Assembly: GCF_013002705.1 (NCBI RefSeq)
Contig: NZ_JABEND010000004.1
Coordinates: 124,001-188,000, forward strand
Source: Nakamurella aerolata
Lineage (GTDB): Bacteria; Actinomycetota; Actinomycetes; Mycobacteriales; Nakamurellaceae
Length of the DNA stretch: 64,000 bases
Direction of reading: 5' to 3'
The first letter of the stretch is position 1. Each line of letters begins with the position of its first letter. A model generated the notes under the pieces. That model searched no databases and was not told where the DNA came from. It was given only the letters and a program-made list of their open reading frames with translations. The translations under genes were made by a program, and so were the position numbers. Below, in pieces: positions 1 to 11,038 of this stretch.

Positions 1-389
1 ACGAACTTCCGCTGCTGCCCGGCGGGGTGGACGACGCCGGGCGCCCGGTGAATCCCGAGCAGCTGGCTCACACCCTCATCGCCGGCGGGGCCACCGCGGT
101 GGTGTGCAAGAACGCCGACCACACCGCCACCGTCTACACCCGCGACGCCGCACACACCGAGCAGCCACTGGCCCGGCAGGTGGTCGACCCGGTCGGCGCC
201 GGCGACGCCCTGGTGGCCGGATACCTGTCCGGCCTGCTCGAGAACCAGCCTCCGGCAGACTGTCTGCGTCGCGGCGTCGGCGCTGCCGCGTTCGCCGTCG
301 AAGGCTGGTCGGACACCGAGAACCTGCCCGACGCAAGGGAATTGACCGGTCTGCTGGCCGCCGACGGCGGCGAGCAGGTCTCCCGGTAG
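1..389 (+). CDS. PfkB-family sugar kinase, C-terminal part (probable 2-keto-3-deoxygluconate kinase)
   Basis: The gene enters from the left edge in frame 3 and only its last ~128 codons are present. The motif DPVGAGDALVAGYLSGLL is the PfkB signature 2, where the GAGD aspartate is the catalytic base of ribokinase-like kinases. The family phosphorylates sugars in the cytoplasm. A KDPG aldolase gene starts 88 bp downstream, so a role in making 2-keto-3-deoxy-6-phosphogluconate for the next enzyme is the natural inference. Substrate specificity cannot be read from this fragment; other PfkB sugar kinases remain possible. Confidence 0.85.
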   Translation, partial: ELPLLPGGVDDAGRPVNPEQLAHTLIAGGATAVVCKNADHTATVYTRDAAHTEQPLARQVVDPVGAGDALVAGYLSGLLENQPPADCLRRGVGAAAFAVEGWSDTENLPDARELTGLLAADGGEQVSR

Positions 390-477
390 GCCACCGCGAC
401 CGGAACCCATCCAATACCCAACCGACTACCTCACCGACGACCGACCGACGGAACCGAGCGAAGGAATCGAGCACAGC

Positions 478-1092
478 ATGTACAGCTGGGAAGTCATGGC
501 CGGGGCGATGGCGCAGCGAGTGATCGGCATCGTCCGGACGCCGGACGCCGACAGCGCGCTGGCCGCAACCACCACCCTGGTGCAGGCCGGGCTGCGGTCG
601 GTGGAGGTCGCGCTCACCAATCCCGGTGCGCTGGAGGCGATCAGCAAGGCTCGCCGGCAGTTTCCCGACGCGGTGATCGGCGCCGGCACCGTGCTCGACG
701 GCGCCTCGGCGGTGGCAGCGATCCGGGCCGGCGCCAGCTACCTGGTGTCGCCGACGCTGTCCGCCGACACCATCGCAACCGCCCGCCGCTACGGCGTGCC
801 GACGGTGATCGGCACCGGCAGCCCCACCGAAATGCTCACCGCGCTGGAGGCCGGTGCCGACGCGGTCAAGCTGTTCCCGGCGTCCAGCTTCGCGCCCAAG
901 TGGATCTCCGACGTGCGGGCCGCGCTGCCCCAGCTGCCGATCGTGCCGACCGGGGGAGTGACCCCGGAGAACGCGCCGGAGTGGATCGCTGCCGGGGCCG
1001 CCGCCGTCGGTATCGGATCCGCGCTGACCAAGGGCGATCCGGCGGAGTCGGCCGAGCGGATCAAGGGGTTGCTAGCGGCGCTCGGCGGCTGA
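478..1092 (+). CDS. eda: KDPG/KHG aldolase
   Basis: A 204-residue class I aldolase of the Eda family, which splits 2-keto-3-deoxy-6-phosphogluconate into pyruvate and glyceraldehyde 3-phosphate in the Entner-Doudoroff route or in sugar-acid catabolism. The catalytic glutamate is E43 in VEVALTNPGAL. The Schiff-base lysine is K131 in AVKLFPAS, and PTGGVTPEN forms the phosphate-binding loop. Length and spacing of the catalytic residues match the family. It lies just after a PfkB-type kinase gene, so the two probably form the end of a 2-keto-3-deoxygluconate pathway operon. The ATG at 478 is chosen; a second in-frame ATG (codon 7) is a possible alternative. Confidence 0.93.
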   Translation: MYSWEVMAGAMAQRVIGIVRTPDADSALAATTTLVQAGLRSVEVALTNPGALEAISKARRQFPDAVIGAGTVLDGASAVAAIRAGASYLVSPTLSADTIATARRYGVPTVIGTGSPTEMLTALEAGADAVKLFPASSFAPKWISDVRAALPQLPIVPTGGVTPENAPEWIAAGAAAVGIGSALTKGDPAESAERIKGLLAALGG

Positions 1093-1226
1093 GCCCGCCC
1101 CGGCGCTGTAAAGGCTGTGTCCGTCCGGCGCATCACGGCGCGCCCCGGTGTGACCCAGCGCCCGCCCCGGCGCGGTGCGAGGTGTCTCACGCCGACGCCC
1201 TTGTGGTCAATTCGGCCGCCGGTCGT

Positions 1227-1232
1227 TATAGT
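1227..1232 (+). promoter_or_regulatory. -10 box of the metY-metX promoter
   Basis: TATAGT is a near-ideal -10 hexamer. It lies 8 bp before the first base of the SAM aptamer, so transcription would start at about the aptamer's 5' end. A weak -35 (TGGTCA) lies 17 bp upstream. Confidence 0.55.
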
Positions 1233-1240
1233 CGGTGGTA

Positions 1241-1357
1241 GGTCATGAGTTCCAGCGCATAGCCCCGGCTTGCTGGACGGCAACCCTCCAACCGCGGTGG
1301 GGTGCCCCGGGTGAGCGACCTGGTCGACGTCAACCGACGCCGACAAGCGCGGGTCCC
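1241..1357 (+). ncRNA. SAM-IV riboswitch
   Basis: The segment begins GGTCATGAGTTCCAGCG, continues with CCCCGGCTTGCTGG and GGCAACCCTCCAACCGCG, then GTGGGGTGCCCCGGGTGA, and ends CAAGCGCGGGTCCC. This matches, in order and spacing, the SAM-IV aptamer known upstream of actinobacterial metY genes. It binds S-adenosylmethionine and normally represses the downstream sulphur-assimilation genes. It sits between a good -10 box and metY. About 120 nt separate it from the start codon, leaving room for an expression platform. An open frame running through it upstream of the metY ATG is not coding. Confidence 0.9.
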
Positions 1358-1478
1358 AACGGTCCCGGCTGGTAGCCGAGCACCCTTCGCGGCATCTCAG
1401 CCGAACCTTGTGCGACCCGACCCCGCCGTCTATCTGCGCCGGGCCGGATCCGGTGCCGCACAAGGAGTGTCACGCAAC

Positions 1479-2879
1479 ATGAGTTGGTCGTTCGAGACCC
1501 GTCAGATCCACGCCGGCCAAACCCCCGACTCCGCCACCGGAGCCAGAGCGCTGCCGATCTACCAGACCACCTCGTTCGTGTTCGAGAACACCGAGCAGGC
1601 GGCCAACCGCTTCGGGCTGGCCGAGTTCGGGCCGATCTACACCCGGCTGAACAATCCCACCACCGAGGTGGTGGAGAACCGCATCGCCGATCTCGAGGGC
1701 GGCGTCGGAGCGCTGCTGGTGGCGTCCGGCCAGAGCGCGGAAACCTTGGCGCTGCTCAACATTGCCGAGGCCGGCGACCACATCGTTGCCTCACCCAGCC
1801 TGTACGGCGGCACCTACAACCTGTTCCACTACACCTTCCCGAAGCTCGGCGTCACCGTCGACTTCGTGGAGAACCCGGACGACCCTGAGTCATGGCGGGC
1901 GGCGATCAAACCGAACACCAAGGCGTTCTTCGCCGAGACCATCGCCAACCCCAAGCAGGACATCCTCGACATCGAGACGGTCGCTTCCATCGCCCACGAG
2001 GCCGGGGTACCGCTGGTGGTCGACAACACCATCGCAACGCCCTACCTGATCCGCCCGCTGGAACATGGCGCCGACATCGTCGTGCACTCCGCGACCAAGT
2101 ACCTCGGCGGCCACGGCACCGCCATCGGCGGGGTGATCGTCGACGGCGGCAGCTTCGACTTCGCCGCCGATCCGGAGAAGTTCCCCAACTACAACCAGCC
2201 CGACCCCAGCTACCACGGCCTCACCTACGCCAAGGATCTCGGCGTCGGATCGCCGCTCGGCGCGAACCTCGCCTACATCCTCAAGGCCAGGGTGCAACTG
2301 CTGCGCGATCTCGGCCCGGCCATCTCGCCGTTCAACGCCTTCCTCATCGCCCAGGGCCTCGAGACGTTGTCGCTGCGCATCGAGCGGCACGTCGACAACG
2401 CCAAGCAGGTCGCCGAGTGGCTCGACAACCGTGAGGACGTGTTGAGCGTGCGGTACGCCGGGCTGCCCGACAGCCCGTGGCACGCGCTGGCGCAGAAGTA
2501 CGCGCCCCGCGGACCCGGTGCGGTGCTGGCGTTCGAGGTGGCCGGCGGCGCCGAGGCCGGTCGCCGGTTCGTCGATTCGCTGCAGCTGCACTCGCTGGTC
2601 GCCAACATCGGCGACGTTCGGTCGCTGGCCATCCACCCGGCGTCCACCACCCACTCGCAGCTCACCGAATCCGAGCAGGCCAGTACCGGCGTCACGCCGG
2701 GGTTGGTGCGGTTGAGCGTCGGGATCGAGCACATCGACGACATCCTGGCCGATCTGGAGCAGGGCTTCATCGCGGCCAAGGCCGCCGACGGCGCCGACGC
2801 CGGGGCCAAGAACGCGGCCGAGGCCACCACCGCCGGGTCCACCACCGCCGAGTCCACCCCGGCCGCCTCGGCCGGCTGA
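1479..2879 (+). CDS. metY: O-acetylhomoserine sulfhydrylase
   Basis: A 466-residue PLP enzyme of the Cys/Met metabolism family that makes homocysteine from O-acetylhomoserine and sulphide in the direct sulphhydrylation route. The PLP lysine is K207 in [11 protein letters not shown], and [11 protein letters not shown] contributes to cofactor binding. The ATG at 1479 follows an AAGGAG ribosome site and is preferred over in-frame starts inside the riboswitch. The last ~30 residues are an Ala/Thr/Ser-rich tail, beyond the normal end of the family. metX begins one base after the stop, giving a tight two-gene operon under the SAM-IV element. Confidence 0.95.
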   Translation: MSWSFETRQIHAGQTPDSATGARALPIYQTTSFVFENTEQAANRFGLAEFGPIYTRLNNPTTEVVENRIADLEGGVGALLVASGQSAETLALLNIAEAGDHIVASPSLYGGTYNLFHYTFPKLGVTVDFVENPDDPESWRAAIKPNTKAFFAETIANPKQDILDIETVASIAHEAGVPLVVDNTIATPYLIRPLEHGADIVVHSATKYLGGHGTAIGGVIVDGGSFDFAADPEKFPNYNQPDPSYHGLTYAKDLGVGSPLGANLAYILKARVQLLRDLGPAISPFNAFLIAQGLETLSLRIERHVDNAKQVAEWLDNREDVLSVRYAGLPDSPWHALAQKYAPRGPGAVLAFEVAGGAEAGRRFVDSLQLHSLVANIGDVRSLAIHPASTTHSQLTESEQASTGVTPGLVRLSVGIEHIDDILADLEQGFIAAKAADGADAGAKNAAEATTAGSTTAESTPAASAG

Positions 2880-2880
2880 G

Positions 2881-4047
2881 TTGTTGTCCGGCAACGGTTC
2901 TGCGACCTCTGCACCCACCGTGCAGGCAGCGCACCCGTCCTACCCACCGGCGGCCGGCCGGAGCGTTGCTGCTCCGACCGGTCGCCAATACGCCGAGATC
3001 GGTGCGCTGACCACCGAGTTCGGCGCGCAGCTGCCGTCCGTCACGATGGCCTACCAGACCTGGGGAGAACTCAACGAGCGTGCGGACAATGCCGTGCTGG
3101 TGCTGCACGCTCTCACCGGCGATGCGCATGTGGTCGGCCCTGCCGGTCCCGGCCAACCCACCGCCGGCTGGTGGCAGGGCCTGATCGGCCCGGACGCGCC
3201 GCTGGACCCGCGGCGGCACTTCGTGGTGGCGGCCAACGTGCTGGGCGGCTGCCGGGGCAGCACCGGGCCGTCCAGTGCCGCGCCGGACGGAAAACCCTGG
3301 GGCTCAAGGTTTCCCCGGCTCACCCCGCGCGATCAGGTGCGGGCCGAGGCCGCCCTGCTCGACGTGCTCGGGGTGCGGTCGGTGGCGGCGGTGATCGGCG
3401 GCTCGATGGGCGGCATGCGCGCGCTGGAGTGGGGGGTGATGCACTCCGACCGGGTGCGGCATGTGGTCGCGCTGGCCACCTGCGCGATGTTCTCCGGGGA
3501 TCAGATCGCCTGGGCCACACCGCAAACCGCCGCGATCAGACTCGACCCGAACTTTCACGGCGGCGACTACTACCACCGCAAGGACGGCCCCCCGCTGGTC
3601 GGGATGGCGATCGCACGGCAGATCGCGCACGCCACCTACCGCAGCGCCGCCGAGTTCAACATCAGATTCGGGCGTGACGAACAGCTGGGGGAGCAGGTCG
3701 CCGACGGCGGCCGGTTCGCGGTACAGAGCTACCTCGACCACCACGGCGCCAAGCTGGGCCGGCGTTTCGATCCCAACTCGTACCTGGTGCTCACCGAATC
3801 GATGAACCTGCACGACATCGGGCGCGGACGCGGCGGTGTCCCGGCGGCACTGGACCGGATCACCGCACCGCTGACCGTCGCCTCCGTCGATTCCGACCGG
3901 CTGTTTCCCCTCTGGCAGGGCGAGCTGCTGGCGACGGCCCCGACCGCGGCGCCGCTGGCCATCATCGAGTCCGACTACGGCCACGACGGTTTCCTGTTGG
4001 AGACCGATCAGGTCGGCGCGCTGATCAGGACGGCGCTGGACGGCTGA
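2881..4047 (+). CDS. metX: Homoserine O-acetyltransferase
   Basis: A 388-residue alpha/beta-hydrolase fold acyltransferase that acetylates homoserine with acetyl-CoA, supplying the substrate of the adjacent metY. The nucleophile is S175 in GGSMGGM. The acid is in VDSDRLFP and the catalytic histidine in DYGHDGFL. The motif LHALTGDAH and NVLGGCRGSTGP are typical of MetX. The start is taken as TTG at 2881, one base after the metY stop, which implies coupling. The first ~30 residues are not conserved-looking. Whether the acyl donor is acetyl- or succinyl-CoA is decided by few residues, but pairing with metY and the actinobacterial context favour acetyl. Confidence 0.93.
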   Translation: MLSGNGSATSAPTVQAAHPSYPPAAGRSVAAPTGRQYAEIGALTTEFGAQLPSVTMAYQTWGELNERADNAVLVLHALTGDAHVVGPAGPGQPTAGWWQGLIGPDAPLDPRRHFVVAANVLGGCRGSTGPSSAAPDGKPWGSRFPRLTPRDQVRAEAALLDVLGVRSVAAVIGGSMGGMRALEWGVMHSDRVRHVVALATCAMFSGDQIAWATPQTAAIRLDPNFHGGDYYHRKDGPPLVGMAIARQIAHATYRSAAEFNIRFGRDEQLGEQVADGGRFAVQSYLDHHGAKLGRRFDPNSYLVLTESMNLHDIGRGRGGVPAALDRITAPLTVASVDSDRLFPLWQGELLATAPTAAPLAIIESDYGHDGFLLETDQVGALIRTALDG

Positions 4048-4069
4048 ACCGCCGCGCCGCTGGTACCGC

Positions 4070-4456
4070 TCAGACGGGACGATCGACGTCGGTGTGGGAG
4101 AAGTCGTCTCCCACAAAGAGCAACGGCTCGCCGCTGGTGATCGCCAGGGCGTAGGCGAAGCAATCGCCGAAGTTGAGCCGAGCAGCAGACCCTGAACCCC
4201 TGCCGTACCTCCGATATGCCTGCCGGGCCACAGCCGCGTGCTCAGCCGTCACCGGCACCACCTCCACCTTGGCCACATCGAGCAGCTCGGCGAACGCCCG
4301 CTGATGCCGAGCCGAGCGATGGTCGACCACGATGCTGGCCTCCAGCCAATTGGCCACCGACATTCGACACGCGTTGTCCACCAACCGCTCCGCGACACCA
4401 GCAGACCCTGGCTCGCTGTGGAGTACCGCCATCACGGCAGACGAGTCGACGATCAC
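4070..4456 (-). CDS. VapC-type PIN-domain ribonuclease toxin
   Basis: A 128-residue PIN protein. The expected acidic residues are present: D4 in MIVDSSAVMA, E39 in NWLEASIV, D98 in NFGDCFAYALA, and D116/D117 in FVGDDFSHTDVD near the C-terminus. These residues bind Mg2+ or Mn2+ in RNA-cleaving VapC toxins. Its start overlaps the end of the upstream antitoxin gene by four bases (ATGA), the normal arrangement of a type II toxin-antitoxin pair. The RNA target cannot be predicted. It ends 22 bp from the convergent metX stop. Confidence 0.88.
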   Translation of the reverse strand: MIVDSSAVMAVLHSEPGSAGVAERLVDNACRMSVANWLEASIVVDHRSARHQRAFAELLDVAKVEVVPVTAEHAAVARQAYRRYGRGSGSAARLNFGDCFAYALAITSGEPLLFVGDDFSHTDVDRPV

Positions 4457-4728
4457 CGGGGAAGTCCGGTGCGTTCGTCGTAGAGGTCTTCGACCCGCCG
4501 CGGTCCGGAGCCGGCCCCTGGGTCGGTGCTGCTGTCGCGGAGCTCGCTGCCGATGTCGACGAGCCGCCGTAGCCGCCGGTCGCGGTCCACCGTCACCGGG
4601 TCGGCGTCGTGCTCGCGCAGCAACAGCACCAGCGCCTGTTCGATGGCCGAGGTCTGGCTCTGCCCGGTGACCTCGGCAGCCCGCCTGGCGAGCGCATGAA
4701 CCCGCTCGTTCTTGATGTTCATCCCCAC
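4453..4728 (-). CDS. VapB-type antitoxin (Rv0623/PSK family)
   Basis: A 91-residue protein beginning MGMNIKNERVHALARRAAEV, the hallmark N-terminus of the Rv0623-like VapB family. This part forms a ribbon-helix-helix dimer that binds the operator. The C-terminal half, including VEDLYDERTGLPR, is the usual toxin-wrapping segment. The GTG at 4728 sits 7 nt after a strong GAGGAGG site; an ATG two codons later is the alternative. It neutralises the downstream PIN toxin and is expected to autoregulate the pair. Confidence 0.85.
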   Translation of the reverse strand: MGMNIKNERVHALARRAAEVTGQSQTSAIEQALVLLLREHDADPVTVDRDRRLRRLVDIGSELRDSSTDPGAGSGPRRVEDLYDERTGLPR

Positions 4729-4811
4729 AGCAGTTCCTCCTCGACGTTCTGCGCAGCTCTGGGACGCGATGCGCCGACGGTGCCCTCCTGATACCCTCCG
4801 TTACACCATTC

Positions 4812-4851
4812 TTTATACCCTTCTACCTACGGTCTCTGGTACCGGTATACC
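4812..4851 (-). promoter_or_regulatory. Candidate vapBC promoter and operator
   Basis: On the minus strand, upstream of the antitoxin, an AT-rich stretch contains TATAAA (4817-4812) as a possible -10. An 8-bp palindrome GGTATACC (4844-4851) lies just upstream. Such palindromes over the promoter are where VapB-VapC complexes usually bind. The base composition is clearly lower in GC than the surroundings. The -35 is not evident, so this is a suggestion only. Confidence 0.3.
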
Positions 4852-4993
4852 GCCGGGCACCGACACCGCTTCCCTCGCCTACGCCGCTGGTCGTTCGCCC
4901 ACGCGTGACGATCATTACCTCACCGCGGCATCTGCCCAGGTCGTGCCCTGCGACATAGGCAAGCCTTAGTTCGTGCGGGGCGGCCTGCGGGGT

Positions 4994-4999
4994 TACGGT
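4994..4999 (+). promoter_or_regulatory. -10 box for a probably leaderless sdhC transcript
   Basis: TACGGT fits TANNNT and lies 7 nt before the GTG at 5007. Transcription would start at the start codon, which is why 5007 is preferred over the GTG at 4998 that overlaps this box. Confidence 0.4.
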
Positions 5000-5006
5000 G
5001 CTAAGC

Positions 5007-5813
5007 GTGGCTACACCATCTTCTGGGGCCTCGGCTGGGCCGTCGAAGTCGACGGCCGTAGCGTCGTCGGCGACGCGGACTGCCGCGTCGGCTCGGCCCG
5101 CCCGCGCCCAGGCAAGCATCCGTTCTCATGGTCCGTCGCGCCCGCCGCGAGGCCGCTACACCACCATCGCGCTGAAGCTGCTGATGGCCGTCACCGGCGC
5201 CATCTTCGTCGGCTACGTGGCGCTGCACATGTACGGCAACCTGATGGCGTTCGGCGGTCAGCAGACCTTCGACACCTACGCGCACCACCTGCGCACCTTC
5301 GGCCAGCCGATGCTGCCGTACTCGGGACTGCTCTGGGTGGTCCGGCTGGTGCTGGTGCTCAGCCTGGTCGGGCACGTCTACGCGGCGTTCAAGCTGTGGA
5401 GCCGGGCCGACAGCGCGCGCAGCACCAAGTACGCCGTCAAGAAGGCGACCAAGGCGACGTTCTCGTCGAAGTGGATGCGCTGGGGCGGGGTCGCGCTGCT
5501 GGTGTTCGTGATCTGGCACATCCTGCAGTTCACCACCCGCACCGTCACCCCCGGCGGCGACAGCGACAGCCCATATCTGCGGCTGGTCAACGGGTTCAGC
5601 GTGTGGTGGGTGTTCTTGATCTACGTTGTCGCGCTGTTCGCGCTGGCCATGCACCTGCGGCACGGCATCTGGAGCGCCTGCCAGACCCTCGGCTGGACGT
5701 CGTCGGTGCTGTCCGCCCGGATCGTCAACGCGATTGCCATCGCCATCGCCGTGATCATTCCGCTCGGCTTCGTGCTGCCGCCGTTCTTCATCTTGATCGG
5801 CGTCCTCAACTAA
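5007..5813 (+). CDS. sdhC: Succinate dehydrogenase cytochrome b558-type membrane anchor
   Basis: A ~268-residue membrane protein with five predicted hydrophobic segments after a ~45-residue Ser/Ala/Arg-rich N-terminus. It anchors the SdhA/SdhB catalytic pair and carries the haem and quinone site. Candidate haem-ligand histidines occur in ALHMYGNL, AHHLRTFG, GHVYAAFK, IWHILQF and AMHLRHG, as in the single-subunit di-haem b558 family. The downstream order sdhA-sdhB is the SdhCAB layout of actinobacterial Sdh1-type complexes, which use menaquinone. The start is uncertain between GTG 4998 and GTG 5007. Confidence 0.9.
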   Translation: MATPSSGASAGPSKSTAVASSATRTAASARPARAQASIRSHGPSRPPRGRYTTIALKLLMAVTGAIFVGYVALHMYGNLMAFGGQQTFDTYAHHLRTFGQPMLPYSGLLWVVRLVLVLSLVGHVYAAFKLWSRADSARSTKYAVKKATKATFSSKWMRWGGVALLVFVIWHILQFTTRTVTPGGDSDSPYLRLVNGFSVWWVFLIYVVALFALAMHLRHGIWSACQTLGWTSSVLSARIVNAIAIAIAVIIPLGFVLPPFFILIGVLN

Positions 5814-5966
5814 CCGGCGCCAGCCAAACAAGCCACAGAACAAGCCCCAGAACGCAGACAACGCAGACAACTACAGACAACAGCACACCGACCAAGCGGC
5901 AAGCGATGTGATCCGCCGCCCCGCACCACCAGAGTCGCACCACGACCGAACAGGCAGGACCAGCAC

Positions 5967-8059
<2,093 letters not shown>

Positions 8060-8063
<4 letters not shown>

Positions 8064-8806
8064 GATTCAGCCTGAAGATCTGGCGGCAGCCCTCGGCCGA
8101 GACCAAGGGATCGTTCGCCATGTACCAGGTCGACGACATCACCGGTGACATGTCGTTCCTGGAGATGCTGGACGTGCTCAACGAGGGCCTGATCGCCCGC
8201 GGCGAGGACCCGGTCGCCTTCGACTCCGATTGTCGCGAGGGCATCTGCGGTGCCTGCGGGATGATGATCTCCGGTCAGGCACACGGACCCGAGGTCACCA
8301 CCACCTGCCAGCTGCACATGCGCTCGTTCACCGACGGCGACACCATCGTCATCGAACCCTGGCGGGCCAACGCTTTCCCGGTGCTCAAAGACCTGGTGGT
8401 GGACCGGAGCGCGTTCGACCGCATCATCCAGGCCGGCGGCTACATCACCGTCAACACCGGCGCGGCGCCGGAAGCGCACTCGGTGCCGGTGCCGAAACCC
8501 AACGCGGACAGGGCTTTCGACGCCGCCACCTGCATCGGCTGCGGCGCCTGCGTTGCCGCCTGCCCAAACGCCTCCGGCATGCTGTTCATGGCCGCAAAGG
8601 TGACCCACCTCGGCGAACTGCCGCAGGGCCAGCCGGAACGCGCGTCCCGGGTGGTCAAGATGGTCAACCAGCACGACCACGAGGGCTTCGGCGGCTGCAC
8701 CAACATCGGTGAGTGCGCCGGCGCCTGCCCCAAGGAGATCCCGCTCGACGTGATCTCGCAGCTCAACAACGACATGCGGCACGCGATGCGCCACCAACCC
8801 AGCTAG
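8060..8806 (+). CDS. sdhB: Succinate dehydrogenase iron-sulphur subunit
   Basis: A 248-residue protein carrying electrons from the SdhA flavin to quinone. The [2Fe-2S] ligands are in [12 protein letters not shown]. The two C-terminal clusters are bound by [12 protein letters not shown] and [15 protein letters not shown]. The GTG start at 8060 overlaps the sdhA stop (GTGA), so translation is probably coupled. A longer in-frame start inside sdhA is rejected because RFSLKIWRQ is the normal beginning. The subunit completes the SdhCAB operon. Confidence 0.95.
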
Positions 8807-8832
8807 CTCTCCACCGGCAAACGGGGGTTTCC

Positions 8833-9180
8833 ATGGCCTACGACGAGGACCTGGCCGAGCGAGTGCGCCAGCAACTGGCGCAGCGCGGCGAAACCTTCGA
8901 CACCAAGCGGATGTTCGGCGGGTTGGCGTTCATGGTGCGCGGCCACATGACGGTGGCACTCGGACGCGGCGGAATGCTGGTGCGGGCCGCCCCCGACGAG
9001 CGCGAGGAACTGCTCGGCCGCGGCGCCGAGCCGGCGATCATGGGCAGCCGGGAGATGCGTGGGTGGCTCGAAGTGTCGGTCGACCAGCTGTCCGACGACA
9101 AGGCCGGCGCGCAGAACCTGAGTGACTGGCTCGATCGGTCGCTGGCCGTCGTCACGGCACTGCCGCCGAAACGCTCCTGA
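8833..9180 (+). CDS. TfoX N-terminal domain protein
   Basis: A 115-residue single-domain protein. MAYDEDLAERVRQQL and FDTKRMFGGLAFMVRGHM are typical of the TfoX-N family, which is named after a competence regulator. In actinobacteria these stand-alone domains have no established function. It follows sdhB after 26 bp and may be cotranscribed. The start is the ATG at 8833; the ribosome site upstream is weak. Confidence 0.8.
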   Translation: MAYDEDLAERVRQQLAQRGETFDTKRMFGGLAFMVRGHMTVALGRGGMLVRAAPDEREELLGRGAEPAIMGSREMRGWLEVSVDQLSDDKAGAQNLSDWLDRSLAVVTALPPKRS

Positions 9181-9196
9181 CCGGCGGCAGCCGGGG

Positions 9197-10495
9197 TCAG
9201 CTACTGGCCGTGAGCTGAGCGCGTTTGGCGCTCACCACGGTGCGCTGCTCCGGCGTTGCCACGGTGTCGAGGTCGGCCAGCAGTGCGTCGATCCGCGGGG
9301 GGATCTGCACGCTGTCCGCCCCGTAGTGAGCAATCTCGTCCAGCGCGAGATCGAGCAGCTCGGCGAAGGTCACCGGATCGTCGACCACCCGAACCGTGCC
9401 GGCACCGTCCAACAGGTAGCGGGACGGATCGGGGCGGCCCGCGGAGATCCGCAGCAGCCGGTTCAGCTCGTCCAGTACCTGCACCGCTGTGGTCGGATCG
9501 TTGATGCCGGGCGAGAGCGCCCGGTCGGCGATGTCGACCAGCTGCCGCACGCCGAACGCCGGATCCTGTGGTATCGAACGTGTTTGGCCGAGGCCGATGG
9601 CCGCTCGCACCGCGGCGGCGAGGTCGTCGGCTCCTTGATCGGCGTCGGCGCTGCCCGCCGGGGCCCGCCCGGCGCGGTGCAGCACGGCGACCGGGTTCCC
9701 TCGGTGGTGCACCTCGCCGGGACGCACGGTGAGCTCGACAACGGCCCGGCCGCGTTCGGCGGCGTCGATCAGTTGTCGATATCCGATGCGCTGCACCACA
9801 CCGTGCTGATCGTCGATGGTGACCTTTTCACCGGGGCTGTCCGGCCGGTCCCAGTCGATCGGCGGCCGCGCCCGGTCGGCGTCGTCCCAGCCGCGTTGGA
9901 GTTCCGACGCGGTGCTCGCCTCGATGGCGTCGATGGCGTGATCAACCTGGATCGCCCGCGTGATGTGGTGGATGAACGCGAAGAACATGGCGACGCTGGC
10001 GATCACCAGCACGAAAGCCATGGTGACCGACAGCTGCGGCACGAACGGGTCCTCACCGGCGCGCACCTCGCGCATCACCACCAGCGCAAAGACGAACGAC
10101 GAGGTGAAGACGCCGAGCGTGACCTGCACGATGCGGTTGCCAAGGAAGCTGCCGAGCAGTCGCGGGGTGAACTGGCTGCTGGCCAACTGGATCACCACCA
10201 TGGTGATGGAGAAGACCAGGCCGGTCACCGAGATCATCGCGGTGGCAATGGTTCCCAGCAGGCTCCGCGCCGACTCGGCGTTGCCGCTGAACAACACATC
10301 GGCATCACCCAGCCAGCTGCGGTCGACCAGCGGCAGCAGCAGTGCCAGTCCGAACGCGCCGGCGCAGATCAGCGACGGCAGCACCCAGAACGGCCCCCAC
10401 AACCGGTCCCACCAGCCCGCCGTGGTCGGGTCTCCGATCGGTCCGACCGCCCGCCGCGGCCCGTTCCCGGCAATTCCACCCTGCGCATCGCTCAC
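9197..10495 (-). CDS. DUF2254 membrane protein
   Basis: A 432-residue protein. The N-terminal half has four clear membrane segments: WVLPSLICAGAFGLALLL, TAMISVTGLVFSITMVVI, LGVFTSSFVFALVV and the stretch before FFAFIHHITRAI. The C-terminal half is soluble. The motif QLASSQFTPRLLGSFLGN and the later FGVRQLVDIADRALSPGIND are characteristic of the DUF2254 family. Family function is unknown, though its architecture suggests a membrane-anchored sensor or regulator. It is convergent with the TfoX-N gene and apparently monocistronic. Confidence 0.85.
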   Translation of the reverse strand: MSDAQGGIAGNGPRRAVGPIGDPTTAGWWDRLWGPFWVLPSLICAGAFGLALLLPLVDRSWLGDADVLFSGNAESARSLLGTIATAMISVTGLVFSITMVVIQLASSQFTPRLLGSFLGNRIVQVTLGVFTSSFVFALVVMREVRAGEDPFVPQLSVTMAFVLVIASVAMFFAFIHHITRAIQVDHAIDAIEASTASELQRGWDDADRARPPIDWDRPDSPGEKVTIDDQHGVVQRIGYRQLIDAAERGRAVVELTVRPGEVHHRGNPVAVLHRAGRAPAGSADADQGADDLAAAVRAAIGLGQTRSIPQDPAFGVRQLVDIADRALSPGINDPTTAVQVLDELNRLLRISAGRPDPSRYLLDGAGTVRVVDDPVTFAELLDLALDEIAHYGADSVQIPPRIDALLADLDTVATPEQRTVVSAKRAQLTASS

Positions 10496-10600
10496 CCTGA
10501 TGATCTTGGAACATGCCCCGGCCGCGCCGTCGGCGACGCACCGAACCTTGGGTACCGCAACGTGTCCCGCGCCCGGTCCCGCGCCGGGGGGCGGTTGCGG

Positions 10601-11038
10601 TCAGCCGCGCCCGGCGAACCAGGCCGGCAGCCGGTCCAGCACGTCGTTCCAGCCCTGCTCGGCGCCGCCGCCGGCGATGTGTTCGGTCGAGGTGTGCCGA
10701 ACGGTGACCTCGGTGCCGGCGCTGACCGGTGTGAAGGTGACGGTCACCTCGTCGACGACGTTCTCGCCGGCAGCGTTGCGCGGTGGCTCCTCGTCGGCCC
10801 AGATCCACGTCATCGCAAGGGTGTTGGGGCGATCGACAACGGTGAACTCGCCGAAAACGCCGATCCCGTTGGCGGCGTTGTGAATGCGGTAGTTGCCGCC
10901 GACCGTGACGTCGAGTTGGTAGCTGGTGTCCGGCCACTGCGGCCACCACCACCGAGCCAGCTGCTGCGGTTGCACCCAGGCATCGAAGACCTGCTCGGGT
11001 GGGGCAGCTACGGTGCGGCTGATGGTGATGGTGCTCAT
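10601..11038 (-). CDS. AHSA1-type SRPBCC domain protein
   Basis: A 145-residue START-like protein beginning ISRTVAAPPEQVFDAW, with ARWWWPQWP and GGNYRIH typical of the AHSA1 branch. These proteins form a deep hydrophobic cavity and are thought to bind small ligands. Its start codon overlaps the stop of the upstream ArsR gene (ATGA). This ArsR-SRPBCC pairing is common in actinobacteria and suggests joint autoregulated control. The ligand is unknown. Confidence 0.85.
   Translation of the reverse strand: MSTITISRTVAAPPEQVFDAWVQPQQLARWWWPQWPDTSYQLDVTVGGNYRIHNAANGIGVFGEFTVVDRPNTLAMTWIWADEEPPRNAAGENVVDEVTVTFTPVSAGTEVTVRHTSTEHIAGGGAEQGWNDVLDRLPAWFAGRG

Noticed and set aside
1302-1478. N-terminal extension of metY
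   Set aside because: The extension would be translated from the riboswitch; AAGGAG and ATG at 1479 match the family start.
4973-5911. Overlapping alternative frame through sdhC
   Set aside because: Its translation is Arg/Gly/Pro-rich without hydrophobic segments, whereas the sdhC frame has five membrane helices.
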